Shown: positions 42,590 through 52,621, counted from the first letter of the stretch. The stretch is DNA of 64,000 bases from Fodinibius roseus (GCF_900129315.1 NZ_FQUS01000009.1:124001-188000); one strand, 5' to 3'. The notes: generated by a model from the sequence alone, not told the origin. Numbers and translations: made by a program.

Positions 42590-42814
42590 CGGATTGATTC
42601 TTCTTTTGATAGTGATATGGAGTGCCTGTTTGAGTTAATATTATTGAGAGAGCATTTTAAATAAAAAATGAGGGGAATAAAAATAGTAAAACGATAAGTC
42701 TTTCATCACAGATGCTCCCCCCCTGAAAGTTGTATTATAGAGAGTTACGGAACATATACAAAAACGCTATGTGCCTATCTTGCGTGTCGTTCAGCGCAGG
42801 TGTAAATCTTGTCG

Positions 42815-43573
42815 CTAAATCATATAACTTCCCCCGTTAATATGGAAGGTCGAACCCGTCATATGAGGCACTTTACCCGATGCCAGAAAAGCCACAAGCT
42901 CCCCCACTTCTTCAGGCGAGGTAATCTGGTCAAAGGACATGCCCTGTGTTAAATATTTTTCACCGTAGATCTCAGTCGAATCACTGACCATATCCGTTTG
43001 CGTAAAGCCGGGTGCTATCGAATAGGCCGATATGCCGTGCTCGCCAAAATCTCGGGCTACACTTTTAGTGAACGCAACCAATCCCCCTTTGGATGCGGCG
43101 TAGGAAGCAAACTCCTGGGTATCACCGCGGTAGGCCGCCCGTGATGCAATATTAATAAGGATACCCTCCCCGGTGTTCATCCCCTCCCGTTGCCAGCGAT
43201 TGAGCGCCCACTTGGAGAGCAGCGCCGGAGCGCGGAGGTTTACCTGCATTGTTCGGTCCCAGGTTTGCAGCCACCGATCATCGCCGGCAGACATATCAGC
43301 ATCTTCAGAGATTCCTGCGTTGTTGATGAGCACCATCGGTGCTTTTTCCCGGTCAAAAACAGGTTTCAAGAGCGTCCTCATCTGTTCAGTTCGGGCAAGA
43401 TCGACATGCAGACCCTCAAAATTCTTGTGTTTTGCAAAGGTTGCGGGAAAAACCGAACTACGGGCAGTCCCTATAACCCTGTTTCCCTCCTGCAGCAACG
43501 CCTGTACTATGCTTTTGCCTATTCCCCGGGATGCTCCCGTTACTAAAGCATTAACTTCCGAATTGCCCATCAT
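42815..43573 (-). CDS. Short-chain dehydrogenase/reductase (FabG-like)
   Basis: The protein has 252 residues and may start at the second Met. The cofactor motif TGASRGIGKS, NNAGIS, the catalytic Ser in ILINIASRAA and the YAASK motif (YxxxK) are all present. IAPGFTQTDMV and a substrate-binding loop follow. It is a classical SDR of 3-oxoacyl-ACP reductase type; the true substrate is unknown. It lies 145 bp downstream of the Suf run on the same strand and may be outside that operon. Confidence 0.93.
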   Translation of the reverse strand: MMGNSEVNALVTGASRGIGKSIVQALLQEGNRVIGTARSSVFPATFAKHKNFEGLHVDLARTEQMRTLLKPVFDREKAPMVLINNAGISEDADMSAGDDRWLQTWDRTMQVNLRAPALLSKWALNRWQREGMNTGEGILINIASRAAYRGDTQEFASYAASKGGLVAFTKSVARDFGEHGISAYSIAPGFTQTDMVSDSTEIYGEKYLTQGMSFDQITSPEEVGELVAFLASGKVPHMTGSTFHINGGSYMI

Positions 43574-43718
43574 TTCCTATCTGGTTAAACATTATCCTGA
43601 ATACAAAAAATCTGTTTTCAACATTGTTAAAGGAATGGGATAATCCCCTGGGCCAAAAAAGGCTAACTAAAACCTCACGTCGGACCAAGTCGCGAATAAC
43701 AAACTTATATGCAATAAC

Positions 43719-44243
43719 TCAGTTTCGGTAGACCGGAACGTTGGAGCAGGCCTCACCATACATCAGTTTTTTGACGTGGGGTATAAGTCTTTGAGTAGCA
43801 TAGAGATAAATGCTATCCGGTACGGGTCGTTCTTCGTCGCTGCACCCCTTCAGGATAACAAATTTACCGGCATATTGACTCCAATCAACTGGTTCTAATT
43901 GTCGGCGGTAGAGTTCATGGATAATCTCATTCGGGCGACCTTTAAAGACCTCCTTCGCGAACGGGGTCAAATGCCGGCCTACCAGCATATAGGCCCATTT
44001 GGAAAGAATAGCGTCCGTCGAGCAATAAACGCAGACATACTTGTCCCCGTACTGGCTCCAATCGTATTCCTTAAGCGCCTCCCGGAACTCTTTCTCTTTC
44101 AGAATCAGTCCTTTGAACAAAAACTGTTTCAAATCCAGGCCTGCCCGGGGCGTGGAATCAAAATACTTCTGCAAATCAATCGTTACAAGCCTGTCTGATT
44201 GCTTTATCTTGTTAACAATCTCGCCATGGGTATCTGTAGCCAT
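43719..44243 (-). CDS. DUF2480 family protein
   Basis: The protein has 174 residues from ATG 44243. The frame continues upstream through the sufA gene, which is a shadow. It carries the hallmarks of DUF2480: VTIDLQKYFD near the start, FLFKGLILKEKEFREALKEY followed by DWSQYGDKYVCVYCSTDAIL, WAYMLVGRHLTPFAKEV, ILKGCSDE and the conserved end MYGEACSNVPVY. The family is known in Bacteroidota and relatives, often next to suf/iron-sulfur genes, and has no established function. Conserved cysteines hint at a metal or cluster role. It follows sufA by 7 bp, so it is part of the Suf operon. Confidence 0.9.
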   Translation of the reverse strand: MATDTHGEIVNKIKQSDRLVTIDLQKYFDSTPRAGLDLKQFLFKGLILKEKEFREALKEYDWSQYGDKYVCVYCSTDAILSKWAYMLVGRHLTPFAKEVFKGRPNEIIHELYRRQLEPVDWSQYAGKFVILKGCSDEERPVPDSIYLYATQRLIPHVKKLMYGEACSNVPVYRN

Positions 44244-44250
44244 AACCAAT

Positions 44251-44592
44251 TTATACTGAAAATGATTCTCCGCAAGAACATGTTCTCGTGGCATTCGGAT
44301 TTTCAAAATGGAAGCCCTGCCCCTCCAGTCCCTCGGTATAGTCCAATTCTGTTCCGGACAGGTACAGGAAACTACGCATATCCACAATCAGGTTAATACC
44401 GTTGTCCCTGAATTCCTGATCTTCCGAAGATTCGGATTCATCGGTCCGTGAGTCGAAATTCAGGTCATAAGTCAGCCCCGAACAACCTCCGCTTACCACT
44501 CCAACACGCAGTTTGGCATCTTCCGGGAGATGTTGTTCACTCTGAATTTCCTTGATACGTCGTGCGGCACGGTCGCTAACAGTAATAGACAT
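44251..44592 (-). CDS. sufA: A-type iron-sulfur carrier (SufA/IscA/ErpA family)
   Basis: The protein has 113 residues with the three conserved cysteines of A-type carriers: SGGCSGLTY and the pair in CSCGESF. It accepts clusters from the SufBCD scaffold and passes them to apoproteins. It lies in the run sufB-sufC-sufD-sufS-nfu-sufA-DUF2480. A short acidic insertion (SESSED, about 52-57) lengthens one loop. Confidence 0.93.
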   Translation of the reverse strand: MSITVSDRAARRIKEIQSEQHLPEDAKLRVGVVSGGCSGLTYDLNFDSRTDESESSEDQEFRDNGINLIVDMRSFLYLSGTELDYTEGLEGQGFHFENPNATRTCSCGESFSV

Positions 44593-44617
44593 ATGTTATT
44601 AATTTCCTCTGGTCTAC

Positions 44618-45169
44618 TTAAACAGAAACAACTTGTATCTCAGGATCGACGCGCTTAACCATGCTTTCGATCGCATAGAGCGTTCCACTGGTGGCAGTGG
44701 GACACGTACCGCAGGCTCCCTGGTAGTGAACCTTTAACCGGTTGCCATCGAGCCCGAGAATTTTGAGTCCGCCGCCGTCGGCCAGCAGATAGGGTCGTAC
44801 CTGCTCATCCAGCATCTTGTTAATTTCTACCAGGCGGGGGTCGTCACTTTCCTGCACCTCCCTGGTGGCATGAACTTCATCATCTTCCACCGCGTCTGTT
44901 TGCGCTTTAGCCTCGCGAATGGGCGGTGCCAGCTTACGAAGCAGTTCCGACCATACGGCTTCCCCGTCCTGGGTAACCGTCACGTATTTATCCACGTAAT
45001 AAACATTGATTACATGATCGATGGCGAAAAGCGCAGAAGCCAGCTCATCACCTTCAGCCTGGCTACTGTCCTCAAAAGATTTTGTTACACCATTTGTTAG
45101 CGCTTCACCCAATACAAATCGCATTGCATCGGGATTTGGAGTGCGTTCAATTTCTTTAATCTTTGGCAT
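44618..45169 (-). CDS. nfuA: NifU/Nfu-type iron-sulfur scaffold or carrier
   Basis: The protein has 183 residues in two domains. The Nfu N-terminal domain (ERTPNPDAMRFVLGEALT… to about 90) is followed by an acidic linker and the C-terminal NifU domain: YLLADGGGLKILGLDGNRL with YQGACGTCPTATSG, in which CxxC binds a cluster. This layout is that of eukaryote-type Nfu1. It is co-directional between sufS and sufA. Confidence 0.93.
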   Translation of the reverse strand: MPKIKEIERTPNPDAMRFVLGEALTNGVTKSFEDSSQAEGDELASALFAIDHVINVYYVDKYVTVTQDGEAVWSELLRKLAPPIREAKAQTDAVEDDEVHATREVQESDDPRLVEINKMLDEQVRPYLLADGGGLKILGLDGNRLKVHYQGACGTCPTATSGTLYAIESMVKRVDPEIQVVSV

Positions 45170-45274
45170 AGCTTTTTATTTTATTTGGAACAGTAGTTAC
45201 ATTGTTTAGAACGAATATAAATAAAATATAGTTTCTAACGAAATACTATTATTTTAAGAGACAGGAATGGTCGT

Positions 45275-46522
45275 TCAGAAAAAATCTTTTGCACGCTTAA
45301 CCCCTTCGGTCAGACGATCAATATCCTCTTCATTATTATAAAAAGAAAGAGAAGCGCGAGCGGTACCAGGAATATCAAAACGGCGCATTGCCGGCTGCGC
45401 GCAATGATGGCCGGTTCGAACAGCGATTCCCTGCTGGTCCAGGATGGTACCGATGTCTGTCGCATGGATGTCATCAAATACAAAAGAGATAACCGACGCT
45501 TTGTGCTCGGAGGTACCGATGATACGGAGACCCTCTATGGAAAGCAGTCGGCTGGTAGCATACTCCAGAAGTTCTTGTTCGCGGCGGGCAATATGCTCCA
45601 TGCCGATACCGGTCAGGTAATCGATCGCGGCACCCAGCCCGATACCCGCTACAATAGGCGGCGTTCCGGCCTCAAACTTATAAGGCAGCTTATTGTAAGT
45701 CGTTCCATCGAAGGAAACTTTATCAATCATATCGCCGCCTGAGCGGTACGGGGGCATCGCATCAAGGTACTTTTCCTTGCCGTAGAGGATACCAAAACCC
45801 GTGGGACCGCACATTTTGTGGGAAGAAAAAGCATAGAAGTCGACATCCAGTTCTTGTACATCCACAGAGCCGTGCGGTACCGCCTGTGCCCCGTCCACCA
45901 ATACCGGGATGTCGTGTTTATGGGCTTCCTCGACTATCTGTTTCACCGGGTGAACGGTTCCCAGCGCATTCGAAACGTGGCCTATGGCCACAATCGCAGT
46001 CCGCTCGCTGAGCAATTCAAGGTATTGCTGCCAAATGAGCTCGCCGCTGTCATCAACGGGGATTACGCGGATAGCGGCGCCGTGCTTTTCAGCGGCAATT
46101 TGCCAGGGCACAATATTCGCATGATGCTCGATCTCTGAAAGGATGATCTCATCGCCGTCGGACAAAAATTCCTCGCAGAAGCTGTGGGCGACCAGATTGA
46201 TACCATCGGTAGTGCCGGTGGTATAGATTACCTCATGCTCGTGCTCCGCGTTGATAAGCCGCTGCGCTTTGGTACGTGTGGCCTCATAAGCATCGGTCGC
46301 CTTCTGACTCAGGTGGTGGATGCCGCGGTGCACGTTGGCATGCTCTCGGCGATGGTACTGATCCATCCGATCGGCGACCACGGAAGGCATCTGGCTGGAG
46401 GCCGCATTATCCAGGTAGACCAGCGGATTCCCCCTGACCTCTTCCCGGAGAACCGGAAAGTCGGCCCGTATGCGGTCAAAATCGACCGTGTCAGTCGGTA
46501 TGGCGGAAGCAGCCTTGCCCAT
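45275..46522 (-). CDS. sufS: Cysteine desulfurase SufS
   Basis: The protein has 415 residues, PLP-dependent and group II type. Features are YLDNAASSQMP near the start, HHANIVPWQ, VDGAQAVPHG, the PLP lysine in FSSHKMCGPTG and the catalytic Cys in TGHHCAQP. It takes sulfur from cysteine for cluster assembly; no sufE is seen in the window. It starts 14 bp after sufD. Confidence 0.95.
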   Translation of the reverse strand: MGKAASAIPTDTVDFDRIRADFPVLREEVRGNPLVYLDNAASSQMPSVVADRMDQYHRREHANVHRGIHHLSQKATDAYEATRTKAQRLINAEHEHEVIYTTGTTDGINLVAHSFCEEFLSDGDEIILSEIEHHANIVPWQIAAEKHGAAIRVIPVDDSGELIWQQYLELLSERTAIVAIGHVSNALGTVHPVKQIVEEAHKHDIPVLVDGAQAVPHGSVDVQELDVDFYAFSSHKMCGPTGFGILYGKEKYLDAMPPYRSGGDMIDKVSFDGTTYNKLPYKFEAGTPPIVAGIGLGAAIDYLTGIGMEHIARREQELLEYATSRLLSIEGLRIIGTSEHKASVISFVFDDIHATDIGTILDQQGIAVRTGHHCAQPAMRRFDIPGTARASLSFYNNEEDIDRLTEGVKRAKDFF

Positions 46523-46536
46523 ATATATGATTATTG

Positions 46537-47871
46537 TTAAGTCGTAAGTTGAGAATCTAATTGACGCTCGGTATACCTGTGCACCTCATCCACCAGCAAC
46601 TTTTGCACAGAATCCACCGTAATATTTTCGATAGTCTCGAGTGCGAAGGCGTAAATGAGCAGCTCGCGGGCCTGCTGGTCGTTCAGGCCGCGGCTTTTAA
46701 GATAAAAGACCTCATCCTCTTCCAGCTGACCAACGGTGGCGCCGTGGGTGCAAACTACGTCATCGGCAAAAATCTCAAGCTGAGGCTTGGTATTGACCAG
46801 CCCTTTGCGGGAGAGCAGTAGATTCCTGTTCTCCTGGAAGGAGTCGATTTTCTGGGCATCCTTGCGGACAAAAATCTTACCATTGAATACCGAGTGAGCC
46901 TTCCCGTTGATAACGCATTTATGCAGCTGGTGACTGTCGGCATGGGAGAATCGGTGATCCATCACCGAATGGGTATCCGAAACCTGTTCCCCGTCAATCA
47001 ATACCAGTCCGTCAACCGTGAATTCCACTTCTTCATCCCGCTGCGAAATACGCGGTTCATTTCGGGAAAGCTTGGCGCCCCGTGTTATCGTATACGACTC
47101 ATAATTAGCGTGCCTGGCCACAGACGCACCCGTACGGGCGATATGTATGGCCTTCTTACTTTCGCGCTGGATCTTCGTATGCTTCACGTAGGCCTCTTCC
47201 TCCAGGTTGACCTCAAAAACGGGAAGATTAAAATACTTGTTGTCACCCAGTCCGATGTAGTCTTCTACAATCGTAACCTCAGAGCCTGCATCCGCCAGTA
47301 CCAGGCTCCGGGAAGTTGAAAAATAATTAACATCCGCATCCGTCTGGACAAACAACAGGTGCACAGGCACCTCTACCTTCAGATTTTCGGGGACATGAAT
47401 AAATACGCCATCATCCAGAAAAGCCGCATTGAAAGAAGAAAATACATCTCCCTCAAAATTACCGTACTTGCCCAGGTGTTCCTCGATCAGCGGATGGTCG
47501 TCCGCGGTAAGGTCGGCCAGGTTGCCTATTTCGACTTCCTCAGGCAATGCTTCGGTCGAAGAATGCTCCCTGGAAAATGTCCCGTTCACAAAGACCATGC
47601 GTGCTCCCTTGCTTTCCGGTAAGTAGTGGTCACTGATATCCGGAAGTGAGACGTCCACCGTGGCCGCTAATTCATAGTCTTCGGAATACAGCTCACGCAG
47701 ACTGATAAACCGCCAGTCTTCATCCTTTTTGTGAGGAAAAGGCGTATTCCGAACCTCATCAGCAGCCTTGAGGCGAACTTTGTCCAAAAATTGCGATTTA
47801 CCGTTCAATGATCCCTGGAAATCCAGCAGATCTTGCAGAAAAGTTTGTTTCGTTTGCTTTAATGTAGTCAT
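46537..47871 (-). CDS. sufD: Fe-S assembly protein SufD
   Basis: The protein has 444 residues from the ATG at 47871; the frame opens 18 bp earlier, overlapping sufC. The beta-helix core includes DWRFISLRELY, the segment VMDHRFSHADSHQLHKCVIN, the shared SufB/D motif FNGKIFVRKDAQKIDSFQEN, and the conserved end CTHGATVGQLEEDEVFYLKS with its histidine. It partners with SufB and SufC in the cluster scaffold. Confidence 0.95.
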   Translation of the reverse strand: MTTLKQTKQTFLQDLLDFQGSLNGKSQFLDKVRLKAADEVRNTPFPHKKDEDWRFISLRELYSEDYELAATVDVSLPDISDHYLPESKGARMVFVNGTFSREHSSTEALPEEVEIGNLADLTADDHPLIEEHLGKYGNFEGDVFSSFNAAFLDDGVFIHVPENLKVEVPVHLLFVQTDADVNYFSTSRSLVLADAGSEVTIVEDYIGLGDNKYFNLPVFEVNLEEEAYVKHTKIQRESKKAIHIARTGASVARHANYESYTITRGAKLSRNEPRISQRDEEVEFTVDGLVLIDGEQVSDTHSVMDHRFSHADSHQLHKCVINGKAHSVFNGKIFVRKDAQKIDSFQENRNLLLSRKGLVNTKPQLEIFADDVVCTHGATVGQLEEDEVFYLKSRGLNDQQARELLIYAFALETIENITVDSVQKLLVDEVHRYTERQLDSQLTT

Positions 47872-47875
47872 TTCC

Positions 47876-48658
47876 TTAATTCTGTTCACCGTTTACAGAT
47901 ACAGATGCTGTGTCAGATAACCAGTCATAACCCTGATCTTCAAGCTTGACAGCCAGGTCCTTATCACCGGATTTGGCAATTCTGCCGTCAATCATCACGT
48001 GCACATAGTCGGGCTCAATATAATCCAATATACGCTGGTAGTGGGTCACCATAACCACCGCCCGGTCCTCATCGGCAATCTGGTTGATGCCATTGGCTAC
48101 TATTTTCAGGGCATCGATATCGAGACCCGAATCGGTTTCATCCAGGAAAGATAGTCTCGGATTCAACACGGCCATCTGGAAAATTTCATTGCGTTTCTTT
48201 TCGCCACCGCTGAACCCGGCATTCACGCTGCGATCCATAAACTCTTTTTTCATATCAACCAGCTCGAGTTTCTCCGCGGCATAGTCTTCAAATTCGATCG
48301 GGTCCAGCTCTTCCCTGCCCTGCTCTTTGGCAATCGTATTATACGCCTGGCGAAGCAGGTTCTTGTTGGTCACTCCCGGAACTTCCACAGGATACTGGAA
48401 AGCCAGGAAAATACCTTTGTGAGCGCGTTCATCGGGATCCAGATCCAGGATACTTTCTCCTTCAAAAAGAATGTCCCCCTGCGTAACCTCATAGGCCTCG
48501 TGTCCCGCCACCACTTTAGACAGGGTACTCTTTCCGCTTCCGTTGGGACCCATGATGGCATGGATTTCCCCCTTATTGATTGTCAGGTTAACACCTTTCA
48601 GGATCTTTTCTGACGGATCCTCTTCAACACATACATGTAAATCTTTGATTTCTAACAC
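47876..48658 (-). CDS. sufC: Fe-S assembly ATPase SufC
   Basis: The 260-residue ABC-type ATPase has Walker [11 protein letters not shown]-loop [13 protein letters not shown] (typical of SufC), signature [14 protein letters not shown], Walker [15 protein letters not shown] and switch [10 protein letters not shown]. Its activity drives SufBCD rearrangement. The genes sufB (67 bp upstream) and sufD (4 bp downstream) flank it. Confidence 0.96.
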   Translation of the reverse strand: MLEIKDLHVCVEEDPSEKILKGVNLTINKGEIHAIMGPNGSGKSTLSKVVAGHEAYEVTQGDILFEGESILDLDPDERAHKGIFLAFQYPVEVPGVTNKNLLRQAYNTIAKEQGREELDPIEFEDYAAEKLELVDMKKEFMDRSVNAGFSGGEKKRNEIFQMAVLNPRLSFLDETDSGLDIDALKIVANGINQIADEDRAVVMVTHYQRILDYIEPDYVHVMIDGRIAKSGDKDLAVKLEDQGYDWLSDTASVSVNGEQN

Positions 48659-48725
48659 GTTAATCTATTCCTCTGTATAATTTATTTAATAGTTTGAAAA
48701 TGATTTGCAAGATGGATGTTCTACA

Positions 48726-50177
48726 TTATCCGACACTGCCTTCAAGTTTAATACCCAGCAGCTTGTCCGCCTCAACGGCAAACTCCATCGGCAGCTCTTT
48801 CAGCACTTCTTTACAAAAGCCGTTGACGATCAGTGAAATAGCGTCATCTTCATCCATGCCGCGCTGCTGCAGGTAAAAGATCTGATCCTCTCCCACGCGG
48901 CTGGTGCTGGCTTCATGCTCTACCTTGGCGGTGGGGTTTGCCGATTCAATATACGGAAAGGTATGAGCCCCACAGGTTTGCCCGATCAACATCGAGTCGC
49001 ATACCGAATAGTTCTGAGCGCCGTCCGCACGGGGACTGATTTTTACCTGCCCCCGGTAGCTGTTATTTGACTTACCGGCGGAAATACCCTTGGATATAAT
49101 CGTGCTCTTGGTATTTTTTCCGACATGAATCATTTTGGTGCCCGTATCGGCCTGCTGGCGATTATTGGTAACCGCAACGGAGAAGAATTCGCCAATGGAA
49201 TTATCCCCCTGCATTATGACGCTGGGATACTTCCAGGTAATAGCCGAACCCGTTTCGACCTGGGTCCATGAGATCTTGGAGTTATCTCCCCGGCAGTGTC
49301 CCCGTTTGGTTACAAAGTTGAAAATACCGCCCTGCCCTTCTTCGTCACCGGAATACCAGTTCTGAATGGTAGAGTACTTGATTTCGGCATTTTCCAGCGC
49401 AACCAGTTCCACGACGGCAGCGTGCAGTTGGTTTTCCTGGTACATGGGGGCGGTACAGCCTTCGAGGTAGCTGACCTGGCTGTTATCCTCGCAAATAATG
49501 AGCGTACGTTCAAACTGTCCCGACTGCATGTTGTTAATACGAAAATAGGTGGAAAGCTCCATCGGGCAGATCGTATCTTTGGGAACGTATACAAAGGATC
49601 CGTCGGAGAATACCGCTGAGTTGAGAGCTGCGTAGAAGTTGTCGCCCTTCGGCACCACCGATCCCATATATTCTTTTACCAGCTCGGGATGATTCTGAAT
49701 GGCCTCCGAAATAGAACAGAAGATGACCCCTGCCTCGCCAAGTTTTTCTTTAAAGGTCGTAAAGATCGATTCACTGTCGAATACGGCATCAACCGCAATC
49801 CCCTGCAGCTGCTTCTGTTCCTGCAGCGGAATGCCCAGCTTCTCATAAGTTTCAATTATTTCGGGATCGACGTCTTCCAGGCTTTCGGGTTTCTTACCGT
49901 TGCCCTTCTTTTTCGTGGCTGAGTAGTACTGGACATTATCAAAATCAGGAGTCTCATATTCCACGTTCGGCCAGTCGGGTTCCTCCATCTGAGTCCACTT
50001 TTCATATGCTTCCAGACGGAATTCCGTAACCCACTCTGGCTCATTTTTCCGGCGGGAGATCTCGCGGATGATATCTTCATTTATTCCCTTGGGAAATTCT
50101 TCATACTCAACATCGGTAGTAAAGCCGTACTTGTACTCACCACCGACCATCGATTCAAGTGCTTCAGTTTCACTCAT
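48726..50177 (-). CDS. sufB: Fe-S assembly scaffold SufB
   Basis: The protein has 483 residues. SufB-specific stretches are GLSEEVVREISRRK-like [38 protein letters not shown], the segment [27 protein letters not shown]-like [20 protein letters not shown] and [19 protein letters not shown]. It is the main scaffold on which the [4Fe-4S] cluster is built. It is the first gene of the minus-strand Suf run and has an inverted-repeat operator candidate about 86 bp upstream. No SufR/IscR-type regulator gene is adjacent. Confidence 0.97.
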   Translation of the reverse strand: MSETEALESMVGGEYKYGFTTDVEYEEFPKGINEDIIREISRRKNEPEWVTEFRLEAYEKWTQMEEPDWPNVEYETPDFDNVQYYSATKKKGNGKKPESLEDVDPEIIETYEKLGIPLQEQKQLQGIAVDAVFDSESIFTTFKEKLGEAGVIFCSISEAIQNHPELVKEYMGSVVPKGDNFYAALNSAVFSDGSFVYVPKDTICPMELSTYFRINNMQSGQFERTLIICEDNSQVSYLEGCTAPMYQENQLHAAVVELVALENAEIKYSTIQNWYSGDEEGQGGIFNFVTKRGHCRGDNSKISWTQVETGSAITWKYPSVIMQGDNSIGEFFSVAVTNNRQQADTGTKMIHVGKNTKSTIISKGISAGKSNNSYRGQVKISPRADGAQNYSVCDSMLIGQTCGAHTFPYIESANPTAKVEHEASTSRVGEDQIFYLQQRGMDEDDAISLIVNGFCKEVLKELPMEFAVEADKLLGIKLEGSVG

Positions 50178-50814
50178 AAGTTGACTGCGGTTATTTTAGG
50201 ATGCTGTGCTCTTCTTATTTGTTATGAAAACAGTAGATCAAACAGGTTCGTTCAAAATTAACTTAGACCAAGTCTAAAAACAGGTCCGGTAATCCTTTGC
50301 GGGACGACTTATTTTAAGGTCCCTCACAGGCTGATAATATAAGCAAACTTACAAGCAAGGTAAACTTTATTAATTGCCCTGCTTTGCTATTGGAGTCGTC
50401 CCTGAAATATGCTCGTAAGTCCCCCATTGGAAACAAGTTGGTGGCAAGAACACTTACTCAAAGACATGAGTGCCGGGACAATTTCTGGTAGGGAATATCT
50501 CCATCTAAACCAAGCAATGCCAATTGAAAAGGGTTATACAGGGGATAAACGCAAGCTATTAGTTCCTGTATCTCACAAAGAAAGTTGGTTGCGGCAAGGT
50601 AGCTCCCGAAAACAAGCGTGTCCCTTAAGGCTTTATGGCGGGAACTGGGATATAGGATTGGAGTATGCAAATCAAATTCAACCTTCGGAATTAACCATTT
50701 TAACAGCAATTTCCGGTTGCAATAGTCTGGAAATTTTCTCAACCTATCTAACTATTATTTATGGCAGGGATCATGTACAAAGTATGAGAAGAACAACGTA
50801 AGGGAACACGCGAT
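50178..50814. other. Intergenic region upstream of sufB with one doubtful reading frame
   Basis: About 640 bp. The left part is the sufB promoter region with an operator-like palindrome. A plus-strand frame at 50409-50801 (130 codons) and an antisense frame at 50458-50742 both lack recognisable motifs, a hydrophobic pattern or a ribosome-binding site, so I do not call either as a gene. Confidence 0.45.
50263..50277. promoter_or_regulatory. Operator-like palindrome upstream of the Suf operon
   Basis: TTAGAC-CAA-GTCTAA is a perfect 6-3-6 inverted repeat 86 to 100 bp upstream of the sufB start. It is suited for a dimeric regulator of iron or cluster status (Rrf2/IscR, Fur or DtxR-like). The regulator identity is inferred, not shown. 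Confidence 0.5.
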
Positions 50815-51744
50815 ATGTCAAACGAATTTCGGTCGGTCTACCCCTTTAAAAAACGGCTTTTCTATGCGCTGTCCGCTATAATAGTGGCGGTGTTGATCGC
50901 TGGTTTCTGGAACTACCACCTGGTGGACGGCTTCGGAAAAGAATTCGTTGCGGGGAATACGATCGGTAACACCTCGGATCTTGCCGGCGACTACAGCACA
51001 AAAGGGTCGGGCTTTGGGTTTATTTTTGCCGCTATTGTCGGACTTGCCGCTACGTTTACGGCCTGTAATTGTGTTATTTTTGCCATGATTCCCGGTCTCG
51101 CCTGTTCTGTGGAAGAGGGACAATCCGGTAGCCGGACCGCTTGGAAGGCTTTTGGATGCTTTGTAGCCGGTGTACTTGTCATTACCGGGTTTTACGGCTT
51201 TTTTATTGGGTTTTTGGGTGCTGAAGGGATGAAGGTGTTAAATGAGAGAGCCGTTCGGCTGGCCCAGGCGCAAGCCGTTTTCTCGTTGTTAGGGGTTATC
51301 ATGCTTATTTGGGGTTTTCTGGAAATGGGTTTTTTGGATAAGATAAAAAATCGTTTTTCGGATACGACACGCGCTTTCTTTAATCAAACAACCACCAAGG
51401 CACTACTGCTCGGTACCCTGGTAGGCTGCTTTGCCATCGGTCGCCCCTTCCCTGTTTTCCGGGAGTTTTTAGTGTATGCCGCCAGTGCCAACAGTCCTTT
51501 TTACGGGGCGGGCGTTATGATGATTCAGGGACTTGGACAAATAGCGGTGATGGCCCTGCTTTTCGGACTTATAGTCTGGATGGCCGGCCAAAAAATAGGG
51601 GCGGTTGCCCGGAAGAAGCCATACAAATTCCAAATGGTAAGCAGCGTTGCGCTCATCACCGGCGGCATGTATTTTGTTTATTACTGGGGACTGGCATTTG
51701 TTTTTGACATCGGTCGGTGGGGATTTAAGCTCGGCTGGTATTGA
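50815..51744 (+). CDS. CcdA/DsbD-like thiol-redox membrane protein
   Basis: The protein has 309 residues and about seven membrane helices. The helix-1/2 region carries FTACNCVIFAMIPGLAC (C84, C86, C97), which resembles the cysteine-proline segment of CcdA/DsbD where FSPCxLPxxPG is usual. The internal counterpart GCFAIGRPFPVFREF has lost nothing obvious except the spacing. Members of this class pass electrons across the membrane to periplasmic thioredoxin-like proteins. The CNC variant is unusual, so the assignment is tentative. It is convergent with the EamA transporter; the two stop codons abut as TGATCA. Confidence 0.65.
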   Translation: MSNEFRSVYPFKKRLFYALSAIIVAVLIAGFWNYHLVDGFGKEFVAGNTIGNTSDLAGDYSTKGSGFGFIFAAIVGLAATFTACNCVIFAMIPGLACSVEEGQSGSRTAWKAFGCFVAGVLVITGFYGFFIGFLGAEGMKVLNERAVRLAQAQAVFSLLGVIMLIWGFLEMGFLDKIKNRFSDTTRAFFNQTTTKALLLGTLVGCFAIGRPFPVFREFLVYAASANSPFYGAGVMMIQGLGQIAVMALLFGLIVWMAGQKIGAVARKKPYKFQMVSSVALITGGMYFVYYWGLAFVFDIGRWGFKLGWY

Positions 51745-52605
51745 TCAGACCAGGAGCACTATTGCCGTGATAGCCACAGCGATGCCTCCCCATTGTCTTA
51801 CCGTAACTTCATCCTTCCACAAAAGCACTCCTAATAGCGTGCCGCCCAGTACATTCAGTATATTTACCACGGGAAAAGCTATCGCTCCGCTGATCCCCTC
51901 CAGGGCATAGATCAAAAAAACGGCTGAATAGAGATTCGGTATCCCGAGGAGGGCTCCCATTTTTGCTTCCTGCCGGGTGAACATCGGACCCTGACGGAGG
52001 ACCGAAAGAAGTACTCCAATACAGAAAGCACCTGAATAGATCCATCCCATAAACGTCAATTCATTGAGCGACCGGCTTAACTCTTCGTTATATATCTTTA
52101 GGGAAGCATCTGCAAACCCGGTAAGTAAAAAAACGATAAGCAGCAGCCAGGAGACGTTTATATTGCCGATCTTCAAAGATTTTTTCAGTGGAACAAGTAA
52201 CAAGAAAGCCCCAAAAACCAGTATAATTCCTGTCACCTGGTGCCACTCCAGCGACTCTCCATAAACATAGACAGAGAGCAGAACCGGTACCAGCAGCGAC
52301 AACCGCATGGCCGCAATACTGATGCCCATTCCGTTGGCATGGACCGATTTACTGTACGCCATGAAGTTACTGATAAAAAAGAATCCCACGGCCATACAGA
52401 ATAAGAGGACATAATAGACGGGCAGCCGAAATAACTGGCTGCCCGTTTCGCTAAATCCCACCAGGAAGGCCACTAAAGCAGCAACCAGATAGTTGACCGT
52501 AAGGGTATTAAGGGTTCGCAGCTTTTTCACTTCCGTATGTTTCAGGAGATGGGCCACCACCAGTGCACAAACAGAGCTGAGTAAGAGATACAGAAGATAG
52601 GCCAT
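51745..52605 (-). CDS. EamA/DMT-family drug/metabolite transporter
   Basis: The protein has 286 residues with ten predicted helices in two EamA repeats. Recognisable parts are AYSKSVHANGMGISIAAMRL at helix 3-4, GIILVFGAFLLLVP at the repeat end, and FPVVNILNVLGGTLLGVLLW with WGGIAVAITAIVLL in the second repeat. The substrate is unknown. It starts only 16 bp downstream of the pseudo-caspase gene on the same strand. Confidence 0.88.
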   Translation of the reverse strand: MAYLLYLLLSSVCALVVAHLLKHTEVKKLRTLNTLTVNYLVAALVAFLVGFSETGSQLFRLPVYYVLLFCMAVGFFFISNFMAYSKSVHANGMGISIAAMRLSLLVPVLLSVYVYGESLEWHQVTGIILVFGAFLLLVPLKKSLKIGNINVSWLLLIVFLLTGFADASLKIYNEELSRSLNELTFMGWIYSGAFCIGVLLSVLRQGPMFTRQEAKMGALLGIPNLYSAVFLIYALEGISGAIAFPVVNILNVLGGTLLGVLLWKDEVTVRQWGGIAVAITAIVLLV

Positions 52606-52621
52606 ATCCGATTATCTCCGA

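Noticed and set aside
43719-44387. Longer start for the DUF2480 gene covering the sufA end
   Set aside because: The first 48 codons are a frame-shifted shadow of sufA; family members start at MATD-type sequence, matching ATG 44243.
50409-50801. 130-codon frame upstream of the CcdA-like gene
   Set aside because: No motif, no convincing start context and an equally long antisense frame; not callable from sequence alone.
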